DNA from: Petunia secreta
Taxonomy: Eukaryota > Streptophyta > Magnoliopsida > Solanales > Solanaceae
Length of the DNA: 64,000 nucleotides
Direction of reading: 5' to 3'
NCBI GenBank assembly: GCA_029990175.1
Contig: JARKIP010000033.1
Coordinates: 9,548,001 to 9,612,000, forward strand
In this document: positions 22,553 to 33,883 of the stretch, in pieces
Layout of the letters: every line of letters starts with the position of its first letter
Position numbering within the stretch: the first letter of the stretch is position 1
Translations under genes and position numbers: made by a program
The notes under the pieces: generated by a model
Told to the model about the DNA's origin: nothing
Database searches by the model: none
What the model saw: only the letters and a program-made list of their open reading frames with translations

Positions 22553-24019
22553 AGTATTAATATCCACGACATTAATAACAATAACAGAAATATTAATAAC
22601 GATAATATTTCACAGTCACCGTAACCCAGGTTGGTTATGCTAGCTGAACGTAAGGCGAAGGTTAACCCGACCACAGTTTGGGGGTACAATCCCTACTCCC
22701 ATGTCGTCCAATCCAAGGTTACGTATAGACAGCACTACCCAACCCGGCACGTGAACAAATCAAGTACCAATATCATACAAAAGCCGGCAAAATCCTCGGC
22801 AAGACATTTATCATGACATGCCGGCAACATCCTCGGCGATGTCCCAAGTTCTTGCTATCTAAGCATGGCGTAGCAAGCGTTACTACGATATAAATTTAAG
22901 CTACTTCGACGTAGCGTTTAGACCGGCACATACCTCGGTCGAGTCACAATCTCGCTATTTATAACAAACAATAATAGCAAGTAATTCACATCATTAATCC
23001 TAACCATTGTTAGGTATATATATGCGTACATGAAGCATACTAGCATGAAGGAAGAGTCCACAAGTACAATAGAGGTCAAGTCTCACTTACCTCGAAATTC
23101 GGGCTCAAATGCCAGGAAGAATCTCCTTTCCCGCTCGCCTTGTCCGCGAAGGACTCTCCACTAGGTCTATTAAGACAAGATATAGCACATATGAGTGCTC
23201 AATTATAGCTATTTAAGCCTATAGGCATCCTAGGGTAAAAATTACCAAAATGCCCCGGGTAGGGCCGAGCCCTAAATTTACAAAATGTACTTTTCCGGAC
23301 TCCCCACGATCCCGTGAGTCCAAAAGTACACTTAGATTCCACATGCGAGCCTTGCTCGATGTCTTTCCCCAATTCTTAAGAATCTAGGGTTCTAACCCAT
23401 TTCCAAGAATCAACCCTTTGATTCTTGTGTTAATCAACATAAAGATGGATTGAAAGGGCTTACCTTAAGTGTAAGTATGATTGGGTCTTCAAGAAATACC
23501 CAAAAATCGCCTCAAGAGCTCACCAAATGATTTTTATAAGTTATGAACCGAAATGGCCCGAAATGGCCTTTTTATAGCAGTTTTTTTTTTTTTTTGCCTC
23601 TGCGACAGCTTCTTTTGAAAAAATCATAACTTTTTATAGGAATGTCCAAATGATCTGAAACTGGTACCATTAGAACCACAACTCAAAGGGCTACAACTTT
23701 CATGTTTTAAGTTTTTCCTAATTCCTTACGGATTGGCCGGAAAATCAGCTTTTATCCGGCAGTTTGCGCCAAAACAGAACAGAAAAGTCGCACCAGATTT
23801 TCTACTGTTTTAGGGGCAAAACGGGACCCTACGAAGCTCGGAATGATCCCAAATTTTGCACACAAGTCATAAAATACTTGGGTGACATGCTCGTCAAGAC
23901 GGAACTCAATTCGGATCTCCAGAACTCAAAAAGTGGGTCCCACGGCAAAGGTTCAATTTTCGACTTTCGCCAAAATAGCGAAATTTAACCAAACGACCTC
24001 GGAATCCAATTCCGAAAGT

Positions 24020-24400
24020 TGCTACAAGTCACAAATGACGATACGAACCTAACAGAACTTTCGGATCTCTCATCGGAGCTCATTTGCTCAAATCGAGCTC
24101 GGAAACCTCTTTTAACTCTTTTAAACTTCCGAAACTGGGACTTTATCAAAAGTCCAATCAAACGAGGTCCGTTTTCAATTTTGAAGGTTGCTACATATCA
24201 TAAATGACGAGACGGACCTAACGGTGCGCTCGGATTTTACATCGGGGTTCGTTAACTCAAAACGACCTATCGAAACCCCAAATTCCTTTCCGGAATTTCA
24301 TAAACGGATCCTTTTCTCGAAAACCTATCAAACGGACTCCGTTTCGACTCAGATTTCACAGACGGGTCATAAATGACCTAACGGAGCTTTTGGGACTGTC
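24020..24400 (-). repeat. degenerate 168-bp repeats in U3 of the Tekay 1 3' LTR
   Basis: Three blocks spaced about 168 bp (starting near 24029, 24197 and 24364) share CATAAATGACGA, ACCTAACGG and the following CTTTCGGAT. They lie upstream of the minus-strand TATA box at 23576, where enhancer-type repeats of LTRs usually sit. A matching set lies at about 43360-43730. Confidence 0.6.
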
Positions 24401-24453
24401 GACACACAAATCGAGGTCCCGGATCCCGTAACGACTATTTGAGGGTCGTTACA

Positions 24454-24470
24454 TTCTCCCCCACTTAGAC
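24454..24470 (-). other. polypurine tract of Tekay 1
   Basis: The minus-strand sequence CTAAGTGGGGGAGAA directly abuts the 3' LTR. This is the standard PPT form for plant chromoviruses. Confidence 0.85.
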
Positions 24471-24578
24471 TCTCGGCCGTCCTCGGACGAGCCTAAGTCT
24501 AAGGTAGGATCCACACACTAGCCACGGAGCTGGCACGGATTTCGAGGACCCCTCGGTACCACCCGAAATCAATAAAAC

Positions 24579-25445
24579 TTAAAAATTCAAATTCAGGCTT
24601 AGAAAATACAAGGATTTCATACCTGAATCATCGAACAAGCGCGGATGCCTCTCACGCATCTCGGACTCAAGCTCCCAAGTGGCCTCGGCAATGGAGTGAT
24701 GCCCCCACTGAACTCTCACAAGCGGGATCACCTTCGATCTCATCTTACGGACCTCTCTAGCCACAATAGCAATAGGCTCCTCCGAATAAGCTAAGTCGCC
24801 ATCTACCTCCACGGAAGCCATATCGATCACATGAGACAGATCGTGAACATACTTCCGGAGCATGGACACATGGAACACCGGATGAACAGACAGAGAGGGA
24901 GGCAAAGCCAGTCTATAAGCAACGGCGCCAACGCGCTCCAATATCTCAAAAGGCCCAATGAACCTAGGACTGAGCTTGCCTTTCTTCCCAAATCTCATAA
25001 CACCCTTCATGGGCGACACTCTGAGGAATACCCGGTCCCCAACCATGAACTCAAGATCTCTCCGCCTCCGATCTGCATACGATATCTACCGGCTCTGAGC
25101 CGTGCGGAGTCAATCCTGAATAACCCGGACCTTATCTAAGGTCTGCTGCACCAAATCGGGCCCCAACACCTGGACCTCACCAGACTCGAACCAACCGATA
25201 GGCGAGCGACATCTCCGACCATACAATGCCTCAAACGGAGCCATCTGGATAGAAGCCTGATAGCTATTATTATACGCAAACTCTGCTAGCGGCAAATGGC
25301 TATCCCAATGGCCTCCAAAATCAATAGCACACGCCCTCAACATATCCTCGAGGATCTGAATGGTCCGCTCAGACTGGCCATCAGTCTGCGGGTGAAATGC
25401 AGTGCTGAGATCGACCCGAGTACCCAGCTCTCTCTGAAAAGATCT
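24579..25445 (-). pseudogene. Tekay 1 integrase C-terminus with chromodomain (after nonsense codon)
   Basis: Translation continues in the same frame as the 1300-codon ORF after the TAG at 25446-25448. It gives the rest of the integrase core (HPQTDGQSERTIQ with the catalytic Glu, then LAEFAYNNSYQASIQMAPFEALYGR), a GDRVFLRVSPMKGVMRFGKKGKLSPRFIGPF block, and a chromodomain-like tail (VRVQWGHHSIAEATWELESEM). Chromodomains of this kind direct integration to particular chromatin. Two more in-frame stops occur, TGA at 25110-25112 and TAG at 25086-25088. The frame itself is never shifted, so decay is by point mutation only. Confidence 0.85.
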
Positions 25446-28400
25446 CTAAAACTGAGCTGTGAACTGAGCACCTCGGTCAGAAATGATAGAAACAGGAGCA
25501 CCATGCAATCTCACAATCTGCTCAATGAAGATACGAGCCAGACGCTCCGAGGTATAAGTAGTCCTCACTGGAATGAAGTGAACCGACTTCGTCAGTCGAT
25601 CAACTACTACCCACACCGAATCATGCTTACCCACGGTCAGCGGCAAACCAACTACGAAATCCATAGTGATCTGCTCCCACTTCCACTCGGGAATGGGCAT
25701 AGACTGGGTCACCCCGGCTGGCCTCCGGTGCTCATACTTCACCTGCTGGCAATTCAAACACCGAGATACATAATCAGCAACATCCCTCTTCATCCCTTTC
25801 CACCAATACAGCTCTCGAAGATCATGATACATCTTCGCAGTACCCGGATGAATAGAATATCTCGAACTGTGAGCCTCTGCCAAAATCATCTGCCTCAGCT
25901 CCACAATGGCCGGGACACATACCCGGCCGTTAAGCCGCAAAGCACCATCATCACCAATCACGAACGAGGACACTCCCCCACTCAGGACCCTGTCCCGGAG
26001 ATCTCTTAGATAAGGATCCTCGAACTGCCTTTCCCGAATCTGGGAAGCTAAAGACGACTGAGACCCCACATATGCAAGCACCCGGCCTGGAACAGAATCA
26101 TCAAACCGAACCCCACTAATGGACAAAGCCTGCAACTCACGGGCCAACGGCCTCATATCAGCATCAAGATAGGCGAGGCTACCCATGGACTTCCTACTCA
26201 AGGCATCGGCTACAACATTAGCCTTTCCGGGATGATACCGGATAGAAAGATCATAATCCTTCAGCAGCTCTAACCAGCGGCGCTGTCTCCCGTTCAAGTC
26301 CTTCTGAGTGAACAAGTACTGGAGACTCTTATGATCGGTGAATATCTCACATGGCTCGTCATAAAGATAGTGCCTCCACAACTTCAGTGCAAACACGACA
26401 GCTAATAGCTCCAAATCATGGACAGGATAATTCTTCTCATGGACCTTCAGCTGTCTCGAGGCATAAGCTATCACCTTACCCTCCTGCATCAGAACGCTAC
26501 CCAGGCCAACACCCGAAGCATCACAATATACGGTGAATCCCCCGGATCCACTAGGCAAGGCCAACACTGGCGCTGAAGTCAACAGAGTCTTAAGCTTCTG
26601 AAAGCTAGACTCACAGGCATCGGACCACAGGAAAGGAACATTCTTCTGGGTCAACTTCGTCAGAGGTGCTGAAATAGAAGAAAACCCCTCGACGAACCGC
26701 CGATAATAACCTGCCAAGCCTAAGAAACTCCGAATCTCTGTAGGAGAAGTAGGCCTAGGCCAACTCTGAACGGCCTCTATCTTCTTCGGATCAACACACA
26801 CCCCATCCTTGGTCACCACGTGACCTAGGAAAGATACAGAACTGAGCCAAAATTCACACTTGGAGAATTTGGCATACAACTGCTGATCCCTCAGAGTCCG
26901 AAGAACAACTCTCAAATGCTGCTCATGCTCCTCCCTGCTCCTCGAATAAACCAAAATATCATCGATAAACATAATGACGAAGGAGTCAAGGTAGGCCTTG
27001 AACACTCGGTTCATCAGATCCATGAAAGCAGCTGGGGCATTCGTAAGCCCGAAAGACATCACCAGAAACTCATAGTGGCCATATCGGGTACGAAAAGCAG
27101 TCTTGGAAACGTCCTCGGACCGAATCCTCAACTGATGATACCCCGACCTCAAATCAATCTTCGAGAAGAAGGTAGCACCCTGAAGCTGATCAAACAAATC
27201 ATCAATACGCGGCAAAGGATACCTATTCTTGATAGTAACCTTATTCAGCTGCCGGTAATCAATACACATCCGCATAGAGCCATCCTTCTTCTTCACAAAT
27301 AATACCGGGGCACCCCATGGAGACACACTGGGCCTAATGAAGCCCTTATCGAGCAAATCCTGAATCTGCTCCTTCAGCTCCCTTAACTCAACAGGAGCCA
27401 TACGATACGGGGGAATAGATTTAGGCTGAGTGCCTGGCAATAGATCAATGCAAAACTCTATCTCCCGCATAGGCGGCAAACCCGGCAAATCATCAGGAAA
27501 CACATCCGGATACTCACAAACAACCGGAACTCTATCAAGGGATAACTCCTCTACCCGGACATCCCGAACTGAAGCAATATATCCCTCGCACCCACTAGAT
27601 ATCATCCTCTGCGCCTCCAAGAAAGAAATGATCCTACTCTTCGGAGAAGGCCTGGAACCTCTCCATACAACCCGAGACTCACCCTCTGCCCCGATCGTCA
27701 CGGACTTGGCATGGCAATCCAAAGTCGCATGACAAGAAGCCAGCCAATCCATGCCCATAATGACATCGAAATCAGACATATCGAGCAGCATCAGGTCCAC
27801 TAAGGACTCTACACCACAGATGGAGATCATACACTGCCGATAACCCCTATCTACATATATAGAAGACCCGACAGGGGTGGCAACCATAAAGGGATCATCT
27901 AAGAAGACCAGATCCCTGCCCAAGCAAGGGGCAAATCCCGGCGACACATACGAATAGGTAGACCCCGGATCAATAAGAGCATAAGCATCGCGGCCACAGA
28001 CAGAAATAATACCTGTGATGACATCATTGGATGCCTCAGCATCCTGACGAGTCATAGCATAGACCTGCGCCGAGCCTCCTGAACCCGGAGCTCTCTGAGA
28101 CTGCTGTCTAGGAGGAATCTGAGAAACGGGCCTGGCGGCCTGAGGACCAGATGGTACCATAGCTGCGGATCCCTGGAGACCTGATGAAACATAAGGGCAA
28201 CTCCTGACATAGTGCTCTGGAGACCCACACTCAAAACATCCATCACCTCTACCTCCTCTACCGCCTCTACCACCTCTGCCACGACCACCTCCAGACGAAC
28301 ACCTCCCATGATGCCTCTGATGGCACCTCCCGCACTGCGGCGGACCAGACTGCGAAGAGCCACCCCGCCTCTGGGATGACTGAGGCCTCGGGGTCTCTGA

Positions 28401-29348
28401 AGAAAAATCCTGGGCAGGCAAAGCAGCAGCCTGGGGCCTAGACTGAGAACGGCCCTGATGACCCTGACCCCTCTGAGCGGATCCACTATACCCACCAGAC
28501 TGACGCGACCTCTTGGCCGCCCTCTCCGCGTCAGCCCTGGCGAAGATATCCTCCATCCGCCGCGCCACATCAACTATCTCAAAATATGACTTGTTGCCCA
28601 TATCAGGGGCAACAGCTACCTGCAAGCGGGGATGAAGACCCTCAACAAATCGGAGGACCTTGTCCCTCTCCTGAGCCATCATAGCCGGTGCAAACTGAGA
28701 CAACCACAAGAACCTGGTGTCATACTCTGAAACAGACAGGTTTCCCTGCCTCAACCCCTCAAACTCGCGCCTCTGAGCATCGTGCTGACTCTGGGGCACG
28801 AACCTGCTCATGAACATAGACACGAACTCAGCCCAAGACAAAGGAGGGAGGTCACTAGACCTCTGCCGCATCATGGAGACCCACCATGTCTCCGCATCTC
28901 CCGATAATCTGAAAGAAGCACACTGCACCCCTAAGGTGTCTCTAGTACCAAGAACTGTCAAAATCTTCTCACACTTCTGAATGTACCTCTGGGCAGTACA
29001 TGTAGCTGAGGTACCGTCGAACTCTGGAGGCTGAAGCTTCATGAATGACTCTATCCTCCTGGCAACCTCCTCAGTGCCCATAGGAGGAGTAGAAATAACA
29101 GGACCTGCCTGAGGAGCAGAAGCAGAAGGCTGGGCAATATGATCAGGAGCAGCCTCAGAAGTAGGCGTGCTCATAACAGGTGTGGTCGGCTGAGGAGCCG
29201 AAACAGGAGCTGCAACATCATCTCTGACAGGGACCTGATGGCTAGACAAGGCCATCAGTCTCATATACTCCTCTGAAGAGATCACAACGGTGCCTGGCAC
29301 AACAGCAGGCACAGGGGGAATAGATGCTGACAGAGTCGCTGCGGACAC
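25446..29348 (-). CDS. Tekay 1 gag-pol polyprotein, main open part (1300 codons)
   Basis: In order this encodes the following. Gag core spans about residues 95-270, with FMKLQPPEFDG and a downstream AETWW. The zinc knuckle is CFECGSPEHYVRSC at 371-384, after an RG-rich stretch. The aspartic protease has the motif IDPGST at 459-464. RT spans about 640-830, with catalytic FIDDILVYS near 794-802. RNase H has Asp 943, Glu 980 and Asp 1005. The integrase zinc finger has His 1160/1167 and Cys 1197/1200. The integrase core has Asp 1230 and Asp 1291, and is then cut by TAG before the Glu. The first codon of this stretch is GTG just after an in-frame TAA (29379-29381). The original ATG is at 40751, beyond the inserted Ogre-like element. 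All catalytic residues that can be checked are intact, so the copy is a recent one. Confidence 0.9.
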   Translation of the reverse strand: MSAATLSASIPPVPAVVPGTVVISSEEYMRLMALSSHQVPVRDDVAAPVSAPQPTTPVMSTPTSEAAPDHIAQPSASAPQAGPVISTPPMGTEEVARRIESFMKLQPPEFDGTSATCTAQRYIQKCEKILTVLGTRDTLGVQCASFRLSGDAETWWVSMMRQRSSDLPPLSWAEFVSMFMSRFVPQSQHDAQRREFEGLRQGNLSVSEYDTRFLWLSQFAPAMMAQERDKVLRFVEGLHPRLQVAVAPDMGNKSYFEIVDVARRMEDIFARADAERAAKRSRQSGGYSGSAQRGQGHQGRSQSRPQAAALPAQDFSSETPRPQSSQRRGGSSQSGPPQCGRCHQRHHGRCSSGGGRGRGGRGGRGGRGDGCFECGSPEHYVRSCPYVSSGLQGSAAMVPSGPQAARPVSQIPPRQQSQRAPGSGGSAQVYAMTRQDAEASNDVITGIISVCGRDAYALIDPGSTYSYVSPGFAPCLGRDLVFLDDPFMVATPVGSSIYVDRGYRQCMISICGVESLVDLMLLDMSDFDVIMGMDWLASCHATLDCHAKSVTIGAEGESRVVWRGSRPSPKSRIISFLEAQRMISSGCEGYIASVRDVRVEELSLDRVPVVCEYPDVFPDDLPGLPPMREIEFCIDLLPGTQPKSIPPYRMAPVELRELKEQIQDLLDKGFIRPSVSPWGAPVLFVKKKDGSMRMCIDYRQLNKVTIKNRYPLPRIDDLFDQLQGATFFSKIDLRSGYHQLRIRSEDVSKTAFRTRYGHYEFLVMSFGLTNAPAAFMDLMNRVFKAYLDSFVIMFIDDILVYSRSREEHEQHLRVVLRTLRDQQLYAKFSKCEFWLSSVSFLGHVVTKDGVCVDPKKIEAVQSWPRPTSPTEIRSFLGLAGYYRRFVEGFSSISAPLTKLTQKNVPFLWSDACESSFQKLKTLLTSAPVLALPSGSGGFTVYCDASGVGLGSVLMQEGKVIAYASRQLKVHEKNYPVHDLELLAVVFALKLWRHYLYDEPCEIFTDHKSLQYLFTQKDLNGRQRRWLELLKDYDLSIRYHPGKANVVADALSRKSMGSLAYLDADMRPLARELQALSISGVRFDDSVPGRVLAYVGSQSSLASQIRERQFEDPYLRDLRDRVLSGGVSSFVIGDDGALRLNGRVCVPAIVELRQMILAEAHSSRYSIHPGTAKMYHDLRELYWWKGMKRDVADYVSRCLNCQQVKYEHRRPAGVTQSMPIPEWKWEQITMDFVVGLPLTVGKHDSVWVVVDRLTKSVHFIPVRTTYTSERLARIFIEQIVRLHGAPVSIISDRGAQFTAQF

Positions 29349-29485
29349 CGCAGGGATAGCTGTGTCCTGCCTAGTGGCTTACGGGCGACCTGCCAGAGTC
29401 TTCTTAGCAGCTGGCGGCTGCGTAGGTGCTGATGGCTCTCCCGCAGACGCGGGTGTAGAAGATGCAGCCCTCCTGGCTGAGGATG
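29349..29485 (-). pseudogene. Tekay 1 gag N-terminus, separated from its start codon
   Basis: In the frame of the main ORF this reads ASSARRAASSTPASAGEPSA, then PAAKKTLAGRP, then a TAA stop at 29379-29381. The first codons (MARTR) lie at 40751-40736 on the other side of the insertion. The basic, Ala/Pro/Ser-rich composition is usual for gag N-termini of these elements. Confidence 0.8.
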
Positions 29486-29490
29486 CTCGC
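29486..29490. repeat. target-site duplication CTCGC, left copy (Ogre-like element)
   Basis: CTCGC precedes the LTR start TGTTGACACC. The identical CTCGC follows the right LTR at 40736-40740. The duplicated bases are codons 4-6 of the host element's gag. Confidence 0.9.
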
Positions 29491-31282
29491 TGTTGACACC
29501 CAATTTTGTCCCGAATTTTTTTCAAATTTAATAAATTATGGCAATATTTTATAATTGAGGATAATTTTGTAAAATTAAATATAATTGGTTAATTTCTGAG
29601 TAAAAGGGTCAAATTTTGCAATACATAGCCTAATTTCTATCCTACCCGTGCAATCACCCGATTTTCTCATTTAAATCCTAAACTGAGGTCAAAATTGCCC
29701 CTTCATTTAAATTCCAGCTTATTTATACAAAGCCCATACCCATTAACCCCACACCCATTTATTCATTCTTCCTTTTATCCAAAACCCCTCACTATAAAAC
29801 CAAAAACCCTACACCCATAAAAAAGGGGGAGCAGCCGAGCCCCTCATGAGCTCCCTCACTAATCACTCTTCCTTCACCCCAGCACATACTCCATATACAT
29901 TACACACCACTCCATACGCCCATTTGACATTATTTTCAGCCGAGAATCCTTTCTCCTTTAAAAACACAGATCTGAAACAGGGAAGCAACATATACATGCA
30001 TTAACACACACACACAGAAACCCACCATATACATCCCCATTTTTCCATCCGAGACGAGTTTAATAGCGGGGTGAGGGAAAGGGGTTTTGGGTTCGATCTG
30101 TAAATGTTCATTTTCCATTTCATTTCTGAATCGAAACTAAAAAGAAGAGATCGAGAGGGGGTTATCATTTTCAGTTGTGATTTGTTTTTGTCCCCTGTTT
30201 TGAAATGAAGAAATAAAAAGGGATGAGAGGAGAGTGGCAGTGACGCCGCGAGCCTTGCCGGAGTTCTGCCGGAAAGAGCTCGCCGGTGTTGCTCCTCTCC
30301 CTGCGTTGACTGTGTCTCGCCGTTGAGCTCTGTTCCTCTTTTGTCTTCTCCGTTATTTGTTGATTTGCGACTGGATTCATTGTTCTGCAGTCATCGTTTC
30401 CCTTTTCTCCGTCTCACTGATTGTTGTTCATTCTCTGGGATTTGGTAATCCACATCGTGTTTTGGAACCAGGGGTGTTTGTTTTTGCGGTCATCGTTTGT
30501 TATGTGTTTGAATGTTTCAATGTTGATGTTACTGTGTGGTTGCCGGAGTTCCTAACTGCTATTGCTTTTCTGGTCATTTTGACCGACCATGCTTTTGGGT
30601 TTATGCTGCGATGACCAGATTTGACTGGGTCCCACTAACAATTGGTGTTGATATTGTTTATTGCTACTGGCTCTCTCTGTTTATTCCGGCGATGGTTAAC
30701 CTTGGCTGCACTGATTCGTTTTGTCAATTGCATAGAGATGATGGTTGTGGAGTTGCCCTTTTCTTTTTTGGGGCCTCGATCTGTTTGAATTTACCCACTG
30801 TGGAATTGTTATCGATATTGCTCTAATGGTTGCCAATGCTAATTTGGAGAGTGTGATGGCTTCTTGTGCGATTTGCGAAACAGACTGATCCTAAACAGTT
30901 ATCACACCAAATTAGCTTATGAAAATACTGCATTTTGAGCCATTTGAACTGACTTGAACTTGATACTACACCGGGCCGATGAAAATACATATATACGTGT
31001 TGAGGCCGACACAAGGAATTGACGGATAATGAATTGACGGATTTTGAACATGATACTACACTTAAACCGTCCCGTTCCCGTGTCCCTAAAGCAAAAGGCG
31101 ATGATGAATGCATTTTAACGCTAAGCAAGTTGAATAGAGTAGTGGGTTTGGTGCTTTGGCACGGCAACACGGCCCGGGCTCCGTGTTTGCAACCGTACCA
31201 AATCCCGAGCCTCTATTCGACGCGCCATGCAAACCTGAGCCTAAATTTTGCAAAAAAACAAACCCCCTTATTATTATTATTC

Positions 31283-31323
<41 letters not shown>

Positions 31324-32159
31324 TATTATTATTATTATTATATATATATTTTTTTTTCTTTCTTATTATTATTATTACTTTATTATTATTTTATTTTATT
31401 AATCATTACACTTTATTATCGTACTAATTCCGTTTAATTCCCGTTTTATTGCAAGGTATATCTTGGCACGAGCAATTTGGGAACGCTTTTGGCTAACTCG
31501 CGAATGAGAATAGTCCTTTGCATTGAGGGCATTTGGAGATTGAATTCGGACCCGAGCATTCAGAAATAAGACTTAGGAATTTTAGGAAAAATCAAGACTC
31601 CCGCGAGTTGATCAATTTACCGGTTCTATCTTTAACTTTGCTTTCCTTAGATATTTATGTAAATAAAATGTGTGAATTATTTTATTTGATAATAATATTT
31701 GATTGCTTGGTATATTGCTTTACTTTATGTGCATTATCCTTTTTATTTTTGAAGTCGTTATTTAATTTATTGCAAACTGGGGCAAATTAGCAAAATGCGT
31801 GCAAAAATTAAAATATTTTTCATAAACAAGTTTTATTTCAATTAATTATTTTAGATAATTTTTTTAGAAAAGCATATTTTGCAAATATTTGGAAACCTGT
31901 CGGATTAACCGTATTTTACGGAATTTTGGAAGTGCCTTAAAAACCTTCTTCCGAAATTAATAAAAGCTCTTACTTTTAGAATCTCTGGAAGAAAGACCGT
32001 CTTTTTTTTTATAAAAACGGAGTTTTGCACGCATTTGTTAATTTGGTTCCCTGTTTTCCTTAAATTGGGTGGCGACTCCAAAAACTCCAAAAGAGTTAGT
32101 CCATCCTGTCGATATTCCGGAATTTATCCCTTTTCGGGGGTAATTTTTGGGGTTCAACA
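29491..32159 (+). mobile_element. 5' LTR of the Ogre-like non-autonomous element
   Basis: The 2669-bp repeat begins TGTTGACACCCAATTTTGTC and ends GGGGTTCAACA. A TATA box (CACTATAAAACC) is at 29790-29801. An (ATT)n microsatellite lies at about 31270-31395. Modest open frames occur inside (for example 30357-30614), but they lie in the presumed transcribed leader and carry no domain. Confidence 0.9.
31268..31400. repeat. (ATT)n microsatellite in the 5' LTR
   Basis: A nearly uninterrupted run of ATT trinucleotides is broken by a TATATATA/T9 stretch near 31340. The counterpart at about 39837-39970 has a different length and interruptions, making this the most variable part of the two LTRs. Confidence 0.9.
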
Positions 32160-32162
32160 GCA

Positions 32163-32180
32163 TGGCGACTCCGCTGGGGA
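32163..32180 (+). other. primer-binding site, tRNA-Arg type (Ogre-like element)
   Basis: TGGCGACTCCGCTGGGGA begins three bases after the LTR end. This is the site used by Ogre/Tat-lineage elements and differs from the tRNA-iMet site of the surrounding Tekay element. Confidence 0.85.
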
Positions 32181-32639
32181 GCAATAAAGGTTTTGACCAT
32201 AAAGGTTTCCAATTGTTTGCAACTAGCATGCCTAATTTATTTGCTTTATTATATCTGTTTGTTTGGTTTGCCTTATAAAGCATGCATTGTATTAATTTGT
32301 GCATAATCTGCGTTCCGTTCATATTTCCTCCCTCATGGAGCCTGTCAATTCTCTTTCACCTCCTCGATTTCATCACGGGGTACCCGCTTGACGGGTAGCT
32401 ATGCAGGAAGGGCATTGCCCTTACCTCACTCTTTCAAACTTCTTTCGTGTCACCAAAAGTTAGTTGGGGTATGGTTTGCCTGGTTTTGCCATGGCCGGTT
32501 TTACTGGTTTATGGGGCCAGGTTTATCCCGCATAGGTCTGAATCAGCCTCAACCGTTAGCCCACTCTTAGAAGGAGATTAGGTCATGCATGCATATACAC
32601 CTTAGTTTGGGGGGAAGTTCGGCAGATTTGGTTGGTTTG

Positions 32640-33010
32640 TGTTTTGGAGATGGTTTGGTGTAGTGAGATCTAAGAGGCGAAGCCCCTGGTGTCTTTAAAA
32701 GGATCGGTGGGGTCCCTCTTGTGAATGGCTTTGCGTGTGTGCAGGCCTATGTTGATTATCCAGCTGCAACTTTGTAAAGATTGAAGTATGCTTGTCGCAT
32801 ACTAGGAGAGCGAAGCCCCTGTGTCTTTAAATGACCAGTGGGGTCCCTCCTTGAAGACCAGTGCGGTCTTGGTTACCTAGGAAACTAAGAGGCTTGATTA
32901 AAGCCGAGGACCAGTGAGGAGCCCTATGAACAAGGTCTGTGAGCCTTGCAAAACCTAGGAAGCTGAGAGGCTTGTCTAAAGCCGAGGACCAGTGAGGTTT
33001 TATTTTGAAA
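32640..33010 (+). repeat. short repeats in the 5' interior (GCGAAGCCCC, AGGACCAGTG)
   Basis: Two copies of GCGAAGCCCCTG...TGTCTTTAAA...GTGGGGTCCCTC lie about 140 bp apart (32675 and 32810). Two copies of CTAGGAA.CTAAGAGGCTTG...AAAGCCGAGGACCAGTG lie at about 32876 and 32950. No gene was seen from 32181 to 34680. Confidence 0.6.
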
Positions 33011-33842
33011 GGCCAATTGGCGCCTTTCGTGATTTGCAGTCTGGTATTGTGGAGGCAGTTGGAAATTTCTCCCTGCATGTTGTAAGACAATTGTGAATCG
33101 TGCTTGGAGGAGTGTGGATGTTTGCAAAGGCTATGTAGGGCTGTTTCGGGTTTTTAGGCATTTGGATTTAGAATTTTGTGCAGATGCTGTGGAGAACATG
33201 AGCTGTGTTAAAATGTTAATTGCCTGCCTTGCTTTGTTTGCTCAAAATGCGTTAAATACTAGGTGTTGCTTGCTTGTATGCAATCCTATGAATGACATGC
33301 AAAATATCTTAATTACCCTTTGTGAGGTTTCTTTGTTTTGTTTATTTCTCTAGCAAATGTTGGATTTGTGAAGTGCCTGACCATTTACCATGCAAGGGGA
33401 TTCGAGATTTGATTGATGGTAGACGCTCTAGTTCGTGAACGATGCAGCACTAGAAGTTAATGGCATTGTTTGAAAGTACTTGGCGATTGAACTTAGTAGC
33501 ATTATTTTCAATTTTCAATTTTTAATTCGGGTTGAGGCCCTGAATCGCATTGTAATTTAAAGCTTATGTTAATCTGAATCAACTCATTTTGAATTTATGA
33601 AAATTGAAGTAAAATGCATCTCATTCTTATTATATTATTTACGCTTGCATTTGTTTTCATTTTAAAATTAAAATTGATAAACTTGCCAAAGCTTTGCTTG
33701 TAATGTATGGCAAAACAACTGAACAATTTGAAAACGATGCACTGAAAGTTATTGTCTGTGCTCTTTAGATATCGCACTACTGTTGGAACTTCAACTGGGG
33801 CAGCTTTTATTTGTTGGTATATGGCGTTGGAGCAGTGATGCA

Positions 33843-33883
33843 GAACTACGCACGGTCTGATTCCCAAGGAGGGATACGTAGGC
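33843..33883 (+). promoter_or_regulatory. conserved retrotransposon motif, internal copy
   Basis: GAACTACGCACGGTCTGATTC is followed by GGATACGTAGGC. The same arrangement is found before the PPT of this element (37864-37909) and before the PPT of Tat element A (7774-7815). It is non-coding and its function is unknown to me. Confidence 0.5.

Larger units (their letters stand above)
21629..24453 (-). mobile_element. 3' LTR of Tekay 1
   Basis: The 2825-bp repeat begins TGTCACGACCC and ends GGGTCGTTACA, so the ends form an 11-base inverted repeat with one mismatch. On the minus strand a TATA box (TATAAAAA) lies at 23569-23576. Compared by eye with the other LTR there are about eleven substitutions plus a few length changes in homopolymers, so the two are roughly 99.5% alike. 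Confidence 0.9.

Noticed and set aside
25296..26009. 237-codon plus-strand frame opposite Tekay 1 integrase
   Set aside because: Antisense shadow of the integrase coding strand. No domain, composition mirrors the opposite frame.
28052..28573. 173-codon minus-strand frame, Arg/Gly-rich
   Set aside because: It overlaps the gag hinge and zinc knuckle of Tekay 1 in another frame. The 1300-codon frame has the recognised domains.
30357..31402. Hydrophobic and Ile/Leu/Tyr-rich frames inside the Ogre-like LTRs (duplicated at 38926-40013)
   Set aside because: They lie in the LTR leader and in the (ATT)n microsatellite. Identity between the two copies only reflects the LTR pair.
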